Shown in pieces: positions 10,442-21,073 of a DNA stretch of 64,000 nt (within the stretch, counting starts at the first letter, position 1; the number at the start of each line of letters is the position of its first letter). The stretch covers positions 2,232,001 to 2,296,000 of the forward strand of contig BCHX01000007.1 in assembly GCA_001599755.1 (NCBI GenBank), in the 5' to 3' direction. This DNA is from Gliomastix tumulicola. Taxonomy: Eukaryota > Ascomycota > Sordariomycetes > Hypocreales > Bionectriaceae. The translations under genes were made by a program, and so were the position numbers. Below the pieces are notes generated by a model. The model was not told the DNA's origin, made no database searches, and saw only the letters and a list, made by a program, of their open reading frames with translations.

Positions 10442-12350
10442 TCATGGCTGCTCTGCAAGCCAGTCCTCGAATTGCGGACCCTCGGCAAATGTGTAGTACC
10501 CTCCCAGGCATGCGGTGAACGAGACCTTGGGCAAACCACTGAAGAACTCATCAAAGCTCTGGTCCAACGCGTCACCGAGACTAGACACGCCCTGGCCGGG
10601 CATCAGCGCTTCCCATGGCTCGCGGCACGTCTCGCCTTTGCAGGTTTTCTGGACGAAGAGAAGGGCGTCAAGACGCAGAGCAACTTGTTTGACGTCCCTT
10701 CCTAGCAGAGTCCTGGAGAGCTGTTCGGCCGTGGAGTTGAATCCATCAGGGAGCAGGTTGTGCATTTGATGAAAGTCGGTCTATAGATGCAAATCAGTCA
10801 GAGAGTCACCATTATCTGCACGAAAAGAGACATACTCACCTCCATGTCGTACAGCTCATGCTCGTTGGTACACCAGACCGAGTAATATAAGTTGTAGTCC
10901 TTGCCCATGAGTCTGACACTCTTGTACGTGTTGTCTGCCGGGACGTCAAGTTCGTCAGATTGTCTCTTGTGCAAAGGCTGCACGCCAGCCATGGCAGGGA
11001 TATCAAGGATGTCTCTCTTCTCGTTTGGCAGACTGTTGATACCATAGGCATCCATCCACATCTCGATGTTGGCGTGCTCAGTTTTGGCGTTCTTCTCATC
11101 ACACTGAGTGAGGGGGATTGGCGAGCCGTCAAAGTCCTCACGCTGGGCAATGCCGGCCATCTTGAAGAAGGTAGGAAGCAGATCGATGTGAGCCGTAACG
11201 GCCTCGCTGACATGGCCTTTGGGAATACCAGGGCCACGGATGTAGAGCGGGACATTGATGTCTTCTTCCATACCGCACGTCTTGCCAGGTGGCATGCGGT
11301 GCTGAGAAATGTGGTAGCCGTTATCACTGGTGAACACGACGTACGTGTCGTCGAGGAGGTCATGTTTTTCAAGTCGTTTGAAGACCTCCTCTACCATTTC
11401 ATCGACGGCCTGCAGCGACTGGAGCCGGGCACGATACCAGTCATCTCCATGCTGGATTTGCGACTCGTTCAGTCGAGGAAGCTCCCGGATCCAGCCGGCA
11501 CCAGACTGCTTCTCAGGGTTGAAGTTAGCCTCCCTCGGCACTTTAGCATCGGGAAACATGTTCGCATGACGGGGGGCTGGGACTGGAGGTGAGAGCTCGG
11601 AGCTCGTGGGATCGGTTATATCAGTGAAGATGATCTGACTATGAGGCGCGATGGGCCCCATGCCAATGAAAAACGGCGTGCCTTCTTCCTGATAAGCTTT
11701 AACACCATCTTCGAGAAAGTCGTATGAGAACTTGGCGATCAGATCGGTGCTGTACTGATTCTCGTACAGGGTCCAGTTGTCTTGGTTATGAAGCAGACCG
11801 GCGTTGAAGAAGTCGTAGCCGAACGGGTCAACGAGGATCTCAGAACCAGTCCAACCAGCCGGGTACGGATTGTTGAAGTTGTAAATGGTGATCTCGTTCA
11901 AGAGCTTCCCGGTATAATAGGTGTTGTAACCGGCTTCCTGGAAGAAGACTGGGAGGGACCGATCGTTGTATCCTCCTGCATTCCACTTTGTCCAGCCACC
12001 TGGTACAGCGCGTCAGAAGGTTTATAATAGAAATCGACCTGGGAATCAGAATATTTACCTTCAGGAGGTGTGACATTGGTGACGTTGTGGTTGTGCGCAT
12101 TCTGGCCAGTGAGAATGCTAGCACGAGCAGGACAGCAGAGGGAGACAGTGCAGTAATGCCTGGAGAATGTGGTGCCCTGGTCGACCACATGCTTCTTGAG
12201 CGAGGGCATGATCTCGGGACTAGTCATTCGAGCGTCGAGATCGTCGAGAATAATGAACACAATGTTGGGTTTGGAGGGAGAAACATCTTCAGCCCTGGCA
12301 ATGCTCGCAAAGGCACTCACTGCCGCGAGGAGAAGAGGCGTGCTGAACAT
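10442..12350 (-). CDS. Secreted arylsulfatase (type I, formylglycine-dependent)
   Basis: Hydrolyses sulfate esters, probably outside the cell. Three exons, minus strand: 12350-12059, 11999-10840, 10780-10442; 596 residues. Signal peptide at about 1-20 (MFSTPLLLAAVSAFASIARA). The metal-binding Asp pair is in IILDDLDAR (36-37); the sulfatase signature CxPxR is at 72-76 (SLCCPARAS), Cys72 being the residue converted to formylglycine. Later motifs VVFTSDNGYHISQHR and GKTCGMEEDINVPLYIRGPG match the family's second metal and substrate region. A TATATATA at 12431-12438 lies about 80 bp upstream of the start. An ATG at 12395 is in frame but would spoil the signal peptide. Sulfur-source use is the likely role. 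Confidence 0.9.
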
Positions 12351-13029
12351 CTTAGCAAAGGGGCGTTTGGAATTGAGTGATATGCTTGCTTGCAAAAGTG
12401 AATAGAATCAGTTTTCGCTCTACTCTGCAGTATATATACTTCTCAGAACCCCTTGCCTCACAAGCGACGACTGACTCCATGGTAAGATCAAGATGAATAT
12501 CGTGCCAGGGTGTAGGCTGACAATGCCTTTGCCATTGCCCGGTTCTGGCATGTGGGTTCTCGGGCTTAAGGCGTCTGATGTCCAGTGCCTCCACGCATAC
12601 GGGGACCAACCCTGTCTGTACAGCTGGCACGCTGACGGTTTGGTGAGATTTTAGTAGACTCGTCAACTCCTGGCTAAGTATTCCCTTCACTACCAAGTGC
12701 ACATACCGGAGATTGCCACGGACCGTCGTCAGCGGGTTCTAGGGAAGAAAACTAAAAGAGATGTTAATCCGCCCTTTTCAACGAGCATCATTACGTAAGA
12801 TCAGCTTTGTCGCCCTTTCTACGACCATCCACCATCTATCAGATGCATCCTTCAATTCTCAAAGAGCGCTTATCAGCTCATCTTTCCACCCATGGAATGA
12901 ATAAGTACCACGCGTAGAGTTTGATTGTCCAGACAGCGGTCAGTGACGACAGCGCATCTGATGTGTCTTGTTCGTGAGTCTCTAGAATAGAACTAGATCT
13001 TAACCCTCTCAATTCTCCAGTATAATACT
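12351..13029. promoter_or_regulatory. Sulfatase promoter and HET gene 3' flank
   Basis: 679 bp between two minus-strand genes. A TATATATA box at 12431-12438 sits about 80 bp upstream of the sulfatase ATG. No other gene is supported. Confidence 0.45.
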
Positions 13030-15425
13030 TCACACTATATCATACGTCCGATATTCAAAGCCTTCAAATAGCCTGGCGCCTTTGAGATTCCCATAGCAAA
13101 GCGCGAAGAAGGTCCCGATCCGAATGTACTTGTCGGTCTGTGGGACGGGGTATATGATCAGACCCCAGGCGTTGTGATCCAAAAGGCGAAGAGATTCTTC
13201 CATATCGTCATCATCGCCACCCAGCGTCACGGGTTTCTGCAGAAAGTCGCGGTGTTCATCGTGCCCAGGAATCGAGACGAGCGTGTTGCCGTGGTCGCGT
13301 TCGCCAGCAACAAAGAGGAGCAGGGCGTCGGAGCATATGTCACGGAGTTCGGCGCCTCCGTGTTGCTCCTGAAAAACGAAGTCGAAATCGCAGTGTGCGA
13401 CATATGAGGACTTCCCATTTCTCTTCGTGTGAAGCTCGCCTATTGTGCTTTGGGAGTATTCGGTCTTCCCCCAGTCGTCGGAACGGAGAGGCTTCGCTCG
13501 AGCCATGATCCGGAGAATACTTCGCTGTGTGGTATTTATTGCAGTATCTGGTCGGTGCTGGTCGTTGTCTTGTCTATCGAGGATCTGCAATTCCTGATAT
13601 TCGGGTCGGAGTGCCAGTGAATTGACTTTGAACCTTTGGACGCCAAAGTAACCTCGGTTCTGGTTCTCCTCGCATAGCCAACTCCAAGACGGGTTCGCAT
13701 TGTCCAGGCTCGATCTTTGATCAAGAACATGCCTAAAATGGATACCAGGCGGGGGAGGCGTTTTCCACAGCAAGTCATAGTAGAGGCTCTGTTTCCAAAG
13801 CCCTTGTGCAGAGACATCGCCGACGGCTTTGGAAACAACGGATATCAGTCCAGAGATTGCGAGTAATCTGTCGGAAGGATACGTAAGACTGGTTGTGCGG
13901 TAATCCCGGATTAGGCCTCTGAACTCTTTCTGCAGAGCCAAGGTCTTCCTCACTTTGCCTTTTGGGTCCTCATGTTGCGACCGATCCAGAGACCAATTTG
14001 CCAATAACCCTGAGAGCGTCTGTGGATGCGCATGCTGTTCACGGTAGCCATTCTCCGCCATGCTCAACCAAGCGCATCGATAGTGAACCATAGTCGCCCC
14101 GAAGATGAGCATCCGGGGTGACATGTGGCGTTCTTGGAAGACCCACGCTCGGTCAATCCATCGACTTCCGTGCAAGTCCACGGTCAGCGGTCGCTCATCG
14201 GCAGACTCGTTGTTCGCAAGAGCTAGCGTGCTCTGGACGAGTGTCAAGGTTCCTTTGACGGGGGGCTGTTCGTTTTCATTGGTGAGGGCGAGATCCAAGT
14301 CTGTCTGCACGAGGGACCGCTCAAGAAAAGACTCATGGCAAGATGAAGAGTTTGCGGCACAAATCGTCACATAGGCGTTGGAAAAGATGTCTCCCATCAT
14401 CTGGCTCTCGTGTTCCCAATCCGTTCCCCCGTCAGTATCACTGCCGGCGCTGTGCGGTTTCTGATCCTGAATAATGCACAAAGAGTCGATCCAGAGGTAC
14501 CTGATGGAGAGTGACCGACACACGGTGACAGCGTCCTGCATCACTCTTGTGAGTGTGGCCCAGGGTATCCCCTGGAGTCTTTGAAGAATAGTCGAGTCGT
14601 TGGTCTTGAGCTGTCTTTTGGCTTCTTCCCTGTTGCCCCAGCAGTAGCTCAGAGCAGCATATCGGATGGAGGTATCGCTGAGTGACTCCGTAACGACCAG
14701 TTTGATCTCCTCATGTTCGATCCCGTCAACGTCGAGCAGCCTTGTTGGCAAGAACGGGTCGTGGTCGGCGTTCGGGCATTTTGCAGTACATTCCTCCAAA
14801 GCAGATCTGGCAAATCGTATGGTTTCATCGCACCAAGCTGTCGCACTTGGTGGCTTCAAAAGTCCCGTAAGGGTGCAGAAGCCCTCTTCAAGTATGGTAA
14901 GGAAACTGTGAGCTGACTCCAGGCCATTCTGATACCATTACGGAAAGAGTATGGCTTACCATCTTTAGTGTATGCATCCCAACTAATATCATCGATGCTT
15001 TTCTCGCGATGAAATCGAGTCCTCGCCACAGTAAGCGAACCGCTCAGCCTAACATGCCCCCCAGGTCGAGCATTATGTCCCAAAACAGAGTACCCAAGTC
15101 GAAGCGAGCCATATGGATGGTAGCGATACACCGATCTGGGTAGCAACTCAACTCGTCTCAACACGCTTTGGCGCAGGAAGCGGCACAGTTCGCAGTGAGC
15201 CTTTTCAAGCTTGAGTGCCTTTGGGTAAGAAAAGTGCCAGACGTAGGGCAATTGCATGTAGGAGGACCAGGAATTGTCTTTACGACGGACTTGTGGGCAG
15301 AGGCGTGATTCCATATCACCCCTCACCACCTCGCACCTCTTGCATAGCCGGAGTGAGGGCGTAGGAGGTCGAGTCGGAAACTCGGATTCGCTTGGCTGCT
15401 CGTCAATGACCCCTGCCAGTTGCAT
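13030..15425 (-). CDS. HET-domain (heterokaryon incompatibility) protein
   Basis: Member of the fungal HET family involved in non-self recognition and related cell death. Two exons, minus strand: 15425-14960 and 14912-13030, with a very short 47-bp intron; 782 residues. The HET domain begins near residue 230 with YAALSYCWG, followed by RYLWIDSLCIIQD and later WVFQERHMSPRMLIFG and MVHYRCAWL, the conserved blocks in order. The N-terminus has a Cys pair (LCKRCEV) and a further CELCRF, arranged like the small zinc-like module often seen ahead of HET domains. No NACHT or repeat domain follows. The acceptor (14913) was chosen by frame: the nearer CACAG would shift it. In-frame ATGs at 15572 and 15644 are possible earlier starts. 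Confidence 0.85.
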
Positions 15426-16678
15426 TGTCCTGTGGAACGGCTTGAAGACTTGGAGGCCGGGTAAAAACTCGAAAGCGAAAATAACAGATGAAGAACAACA
15501 TTTCTTGAGCAATGACCGCTCCTGAGAATATTTTCTGTGGGTGCTGAGGCTGAGGAGCGCTATCGATTGCATAGCCACCCACAACCGCGGTCTAGAACAT
15601 TTTTGTCGTGTCTGGTAGTAATGAATGCATTCGGTGGACCACAATAGCGGGACATTGTCTGTGAGGAGTCACCTTGTCCAAATCAAGCACAGTTCCCCTT
15701 CTGTTCCATTATTGACCGCCTGAAAAGCCTCTTTTCTTCACCTCTCGATAACAGCACAGAAACAAATTGAATAGTGTTCTTACAAGATTTAAGTGTCTAC
15801 GAGACTCAAAATATTTATTCCCTTTCTCCAGTGTTCTAGGTTTAACCAGACGTGCCATCTCATGTGCGTCGTGCTTTAGAAAATGTTCCTAGGGAAGCAC
15901 GAAGTGTATGGCCAACAAGTGTATAAGAAGACTTGCTAATAGCTTTCGGCTGCCATTCATGACATATCCCGCCTGAATGAGGAAAGAAAGTCCATGATAC
16001 CAATCAGTTCCAACGAAATATATAGTCTCTCCAATAAGTGATGTTGTGTTTCTATCTATCCTCAATTGAACACCTATAAGGAGGCGGATGCAGTAATGTT
16101 ATATATTAATTTGCTTCACTCTGATGAAGGGGAGGTTAACGTAGTTATAAATTTTTAATTCAAGTGAAGAACTACCTTGGAAGCTTCCAAGAGCAGCATC
16201 GTTGGACCCTACCTGCACAGTGCTACTATACAGCTTCTACAAGTGGCGTCTGCTAACACTTTACATCCTACCAAACATGACCCATGACGCTTAGAAGCTA
16301 GTGAGAACCGTATGGTGACGAGTTCGTACAATTTGAGTGCTGTTCATGTTGAGTGCATTTGCATACGTCTTGTTCTTGAGCGTACTGTCTGACTTCTCAC
16401 TTCACATCCTACCAAAGTGACATTTCCACACCCTGCCCACTGTGAAAGGCTCAGCAAAACTGTCAGCGAATAGAATACATAAATATGTCATCAATTTTGA
16501 AGATTCAAAAATTCTTTCAACGCTTCACACAATCATCACCTTCAAGTTCGCCTATCACTTTACAAAAAGTTGCCAACTCAGCTTTTATTACGAAAACCGC
16601 GCTCTCATATATCTCAACCACCGCCTAAAGATTACCAAGAGGTCTCCTAGCCCCTTCTCGCAAAACCACACCGAACGA
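15426..16678. other. AT-richer divergent intergenic region
   Basis: 1.25 kb between the HET gene start (minus) and the kinase start (plus). Base composition is more AT than the flanking genes. I see no ORF with coding character, no RNA gene and no repeat longer than a few bases. Confidence 0.5.
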
Positions 16679-18157
16679 ATGAACCCTCGCGCTTCACCAT
16701 TCATTCTACCTTCCAGGCCGCCTACAACGATGCCTGAAGAAGTTCGTCCGACTTATGAAGAGATTTTGGCCTATGTCAATGCTTCACCGCCACCCCTTTC
16801 TCTGCATTACGGCGCATTCATGATGGGATACCGCGGTACAACGGAGCATTTGAACAAGTATGGACCAGGCGGCTTTCACCCTGTTCACTTGGGCGATGTG
16901 ATCAAATATCAATATCGCGTTCTTGCCAAGCTAGGCTCTGGCGGATTCGGGACTGTCTGGCTCTGTCGGGACACTGTCAACAACCGCTATGTGGCTTTGA
17001 AGATTGACATGGCTTGCAACTTCAAGCCTGATCATCTCCCAATGGAATGCTACTTGGCTACGCTTGACAAGTCAATCTCTGGTTCCGAGTACTTTGATGC
17101 ACCTTTGGACTATTTCACAATCTTCGGTCCAAATGGTAAGCACCAATGCATCGTCTCGCCAGTCCTTGGTCCCGACATTGCCCCAAATATCTGGAGGTAC
17201 ATAGAGAAGGATCGCCAAGCCTTTGTCCTCCGTGACATTGCTCGCCAAGCTGTCAAAGCTTTACGCTTCCTTCACAACAACAAAATCTTCCATGGCGACT
17301 TCCGACCCAGCAATATCCTGCTCAAGCTCAGAAGCTTTGACCATCTGCCAGAAGCCGAAGTCCTCAGGCGTCTTTGTCAGCATGATCGCAGGATGTTTCC
17401 GGTAGTTGACATAGCTACAGGAGGAGTCCCGCCTGCATTTCTCCCAAGATACATTGTCGAGGCTGTGGACATCGGACAAATCGGCATTGAATTCATCACG
17501 ACGACTATTAGCGTCATTGATTTCGGCGTCTCGGGCTTTGTTGATGCCTCGGGCCGCGTGGTTGAGGAGTTTCAGCAGTGGAAGCACTTCACGATTCCTG
17601 CACCCTACCAGTCGCCCGAGATTTTGTTGCTCTTTAACAAGCGACTTCGTAGAGAGCCGCTGGCTGACATGCCTCACCTCAACCGTGGAACTCCCAGAAA
17701 GGCAGATAGATGGGCTCTAGCATGCACAATCGCAGAGATTCGTATGCAAGAGCCCCTGTTCATGGGAAACACCCCAAAACATGTGCTATACGACATGGTC
17801 AACTTCTTTGGCAAACTGCCCCAACCATGGTGGGATGAGTGGAGTTCTCGATATTCCTGCTTCACTGAAGATGGTCTTACCCGGGCAGCCCTGCCAGGTG
17901 CCAAGGGTAGAGATGGACTCCCACTTGTCGACCTCCGGGTCCGAGCCAAAGTCACGCTGGCCGCAGGTCAGCCATACCCGGCTGTCTACAGCCTCGAGAT
18001 GGCCTTGGCGGGCACTGATAGCCCATACCACCTTCAGCCGCCGTCCCAGGACGAGCAGAGGCTTCTTGCGGACTTTCTGAGGAAGATGTGTCACTATGAC
18101 CCCTCGAAACGTCTCCGTCTCTCAGAGGCCCTACAGCATGGCTGGCTAATGCATTGA
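16679..18157 (+). CDS. SRPK-like serine/threonine protein kinase
   Basis: Intronless, 492 residues. Glycine loop GSGGFG at 86-91, catalytic Lys in VALKI (K108), catalytic loop HGDFRPSN with Asp207 (the usual HRD Arg is Gly, as in many fungal SRPK-like kinases), DFG kept at 281-283 (VIDFGVSG), APE-like motif in PYQSPEILL, and a C-lobe ending in YDPSKRLRLSEALQHGWL. All catalytic residues are therefore present. Canonical SRPKs phosphorylate SR-rich splicing factors; the fungal expanded branch to which this looks related has no settled substrate. Start chosen at the ATG giving a usual-length N-terminus; the open frame extends 79 codons upstream without another good ATG. Confidence 0.85.
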   Translation: MNPRASPFILPSRPPTTMPEEVRPTYEEILAYVNASPPPLSLHYGAFMMGYRGTTEHLNKYGPGGFHPVHLGDVIKYQYRVLAKLGSGGFGTVWLCRDTVNNRYVALKIDMACNFKPDHLPMECYLATLDKSISGSEYFDAPLDYFTIFGPNGKHQCIVSPVLGPDIAPNIWRYIEKDRQAFVLRDIARQAVKALRFLHNNKIFHGDFRPSNILLKLRSFDHLPEAEVLRRLCQHDRRMFPVVDIATGGVPPAFLPRYIVEAVDIGQIGIEFITTTISVIDFGVSGFVDASGRVVEEFQQWKHFTIPAPYQSPEILLLFNKRLRREPLADMPHLNRGTPRKADRWALACTIAEIRMQEPLFMGNTPKHVLYDMVNFFGKLPQPWWDEWSSRYSCFTEDGLTRAALPGAKGRDGLPLVDLRVRAKVTLAAGQPYPAVYSLEMALAGTDSPYHLQPPSQDEQRLLADFLRKMCHYDPSKRLRLSEALQHGWLMH

Positions 18158-18597
18158 CAGTCTTGCCACAGACCTAGGGCGCGAGCGAGTACTTAAATAC
18201 TCACCGCATCCTATGACTGAGGCGTGATCGGTTGGCTGTTGAATTGGGCTTGGTCCTTTGTTTGGCTGTCATGATTCATTCTTGTCTGGCTTTTAAGAAC
18301 AACACTGGATATTGTGTTAGGGTTCCTAGCTAGCAGAACGTTAATTTTCTTTTCTTCTCTTTTCTTCTCTTTTCTTCTCTTTTCTTCTCTTTTCTATTTT
18401 ATTCTATTTAGCCGCTTTAGATGCAGTCTACTAAAGTGGTTGTCTGGGTATGTCGTATAGTGTTCGGTAGACGAGCATTGATACAAATAATGAATACCAA
18501 ATAATAATAATAATAATAGTAGAGAACCTTTTTTATACCTCACTGCAGCGTGACAAAATGTGTGTTATGGCGCGTGTTATTCGTCGTGACTTCCCGC
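18158..18597. other. Convergent 3' flanks with minisatellite
   Basis: 440 bp between the stops of the kinase and the Zn2Cys6 gene. Holds the pyrimidine minisatellite and a short (ATA)n tract listed separately; nothing else seen. Confidence 0.5.
18347..18395. repeat. Pyrimidine decamer minisatellite
   Basis: The decamer TTTCTTCTCT is repeated perfectly four times at 18351-18390 with partial copies on either side. All pyrimidine on the plus strand, so it could form a triplex-prone or slippage-prone tract. A (ATA/ATAA)n stretch follows at about 18489-18519. Confidence 0.9.
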
Positions 18598-20269
18598 TCA
18601 CGCTAGACACAGATCTATCTTTTCCTTCCAGCAGTGCCAAACCCATGATCGCTCCGATCCAATCATCTCCCAGCAAGAACCTCCTTTGGAATTCTCCGTC
18701 ACAGACTCAGCGGCCCATACCTGTTGCTCAAGGGCATCATAGGCGGCTTGTATGTTCATGAGTTTCTGCTTAGAAAACATCATCTGGAATCGTCTGCTAA
18801 TCTCCTGTCGCAGCTCTGTACCGCTCTGACTTTCGCAACCAATCACGAACATTGGCCACAACATCATGGTCGCAGAACTCGTCTCGAGAGGCACTTGTCT
18901 GATGAAACTTGCCAGCATGTCGGCGGCGCCTTCAGAATTGATTGGGGCATCAGATTCATGGTGATAGGCCCGCCAAAGAAAGATCTGTGTCGCTAGACTA
19001 TGGGCGAAGGCCGCTGATATACAAGCATTGTGGTTCCGAGCGCTCTCGTGAGCGCCTTTTTGGGAGATTTCCTCTGGGTACTCAATGAGATAGTACATGG
19101 GGGGGAGCTTCTCGCAACAACGTTGGAGATCATGGAGAAGTCGCTTTCTTGACGAGAGAAAGTTCTGTGCGGAGATCGCCTTTGTGAATAGGCTATTGAT
19201 CAGGGATGATGATTGCCCGATCAGAGGAAGCACTCTTTCACAGTATCCGAAGACAACGTCGGGCCCTTCTCCAAACCCCGGTTCGTCGGCATGGTCAGAA
19301 TGTGAGAGATAAGTATCCCATGCCTGCTGCTCCAAGGTCGGGGATCTTGCGCATGGAACGCAGCACATGATGTCAAAGTAGGCCATCATCTTGATGTTTG
19401 ACATAAGCAGGCCATTCCTGACCGCTGATTCGATACCATCGGCTTCACGATCGAATGACCCTACACGCCTCCAGTCCCACTGATGCTTGACGCCCTGAAG
19501 AAGAGCGATGATCGATTGGCACGGGCTGCCTTGAGTGACTTCCATCCCAGTCAGCATCATTGAAGCTGCTATGGATGCATCCATCTCCGTGCTCGGCTTG
19601 TTCCTTGGATTCTTCTTATTCACGTGGATGCTCACGGTCTTCATCATCCTTATCAGAGCTGCCTGTCTCCGCTCAAGGAACTCCACATCGGGAAGCAGCC
19701 CAGCGATAGCCATGTGGCTCGCCGTACACGCCAGAATCGCCGGGAGTAACGCCGAGTCGTCCCCGAGGAGCATGTGCAGATACTGCTGGATGATGGCATG
19801 GTATTTCTCCGGGTTTGGGTACACAAGCTGTGGCATGACCTCGGCCCAGTGAAGGAAGATTCTGTGATCTAGTTGCGTTTGAAATGCCAACCCTTTCCCA
19901 GGGAGCGGCGTCGATCGGTTTGATAAGCCGGAGGGAGCCAAGATGGAAATCTCGGTACTCCGGGTCCGATGATGGTGTCTGTGAGCTGCTTTGACACAGG
20001 GACTGGATGGCGGCGGTGACGTCTTGGAGACTTGCGGATCCTTCCACTTCAGCTGCTGGGCGTATCCGGCGCATCGGGTCTTGCGCTTCTGGCATTGGAG
20101 GCACGATGGGCGAAGTTCATCGCACTTGATACGGGACTCTCGACAAGTCAGACAGCCTGTGTGTCGATATGAATACACGTTAGTCATAGCAAACAGACAA
20201 CCATCGAGTAGGGCAATGTCAGTGTTTACCATTCCTTGACCGACGGTGATAGGATGTTCTGATCTCCAT
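18598..20269 (-). CDS. Zn2Cys6 fungal transcription factor
   Basis: Two exons, minus strand: 20269-20230 (40 nt) and 20156-18598; 532 residues. The tiny first exon encodes MEIRTSYHRRSRN and joins at a Gly codon to the zinc cluster CLTCRESRIKCDELRPSCLQ..C..C, giving the full six-Cys set with the basic HRRSRNG lead-in normal for this family. The intron (20157-20229) has a GTAAAC donor and a TGACTAAC branch site. The continuous frame that runs further upstream from the Cys cluster is intron plus leader and should not be used as the N-terminus. The rest resembles the fungal-specific regulatory region (helical, DUF3468-like), with no DNA-binding partner domain. Divergent from the copper amine oxidase, which it may control (inference). 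Confidence 0.88.
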
Positions 20270-21073
20270 GACTGAGGTGCATCAGGATATCGCTTCCAAG
20301 ATGGGAATAGGAAGATCGCTGGCTCAGTCAACGTGAGCTTGGCAAGCGGTCATGTCCCATCAGCACAAGTCATCAAGTATTCATGGCGATGCGGGGGGAT
20401 AGTTCAAGATTGTAGGCTTAAATGTAGGCTTAAAGCCTCGACCACGAAGCCGTGAACCCATATTTGCTTATCTCCCACCCACGATCCCGGCTTATCGCTA
20501 CGGCATTCCCTAATATCCATTTGTCAATCTCGCTGTGTCGGGCCTCTCGTTACAGAAATCAGCCTTATCTTGACCCCGGGATATCGCAACCAAATAGAGC
20601 ATAGCTTCACTGATTCAACGGGGCTTATCGACTTATCACGAGTCTCTCCAGCGAATGGGACAGAGGCATCAGTGACCGTTTCTCTCCACACAGACACTCT
20701 AGCGTTCTACCAACTCCGCGCGCCCACTCGGCCCTGATGGGACCTGGCTTAGATCCCGCTACGGCAACTGCAGGGACGATAGATACATGGTTCAATCAGA
20801 GACAACCGGTACAACGGTCTCGGCCAGTGGAAGCGCACGCGTAAGAGTGACACATCAGAGTCCATCCCAGCGACTATTCGTTAAGAGACAGCCCGAACTT
20901 CTGTATTTCGCTCATAAGCGGAGAAAGTGGGATAGCCACGATTCGGTGTCATTGAGCTCAAGACCTCCGTGGACTCGACGCTTCCCAAAACCTTCAGTAT
21001 AAGAACTGACGTCTACCCATCGTTGATAAAGGCTTCTGGACGCTCTGCCCAAGTCACCGATCACAAACCGACA
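20270..21073. promoter_or_regulatory. Divergent promoter with five GATAAG elements
   Basis: 804 bp between the Zn2Cys6 gene and the amine oxidase. CTTATC (GATAAG on the other strand) occurs at 20467-20472, 20491-20496, 20564-20569, 20624-20629 and 20632-20637, five copies in 171 bp, the last two 8 bp apart. Paired GATA elements are the preferred sites of the nitrogen regulator AreA/NIT2, which fits an enzyme that releases ammonium from amines. The motif cluster is seen; the regulator is inference. Confidence 0.65.

Noticed and set aside
15660..16678. AT-richer intergenic stretch as a RIP-mutated transposon
   Set aside because: AT enrichment is mild, there are no terminal or target-site repeats and no reverse-transcriptase or transposase remnants can be read.
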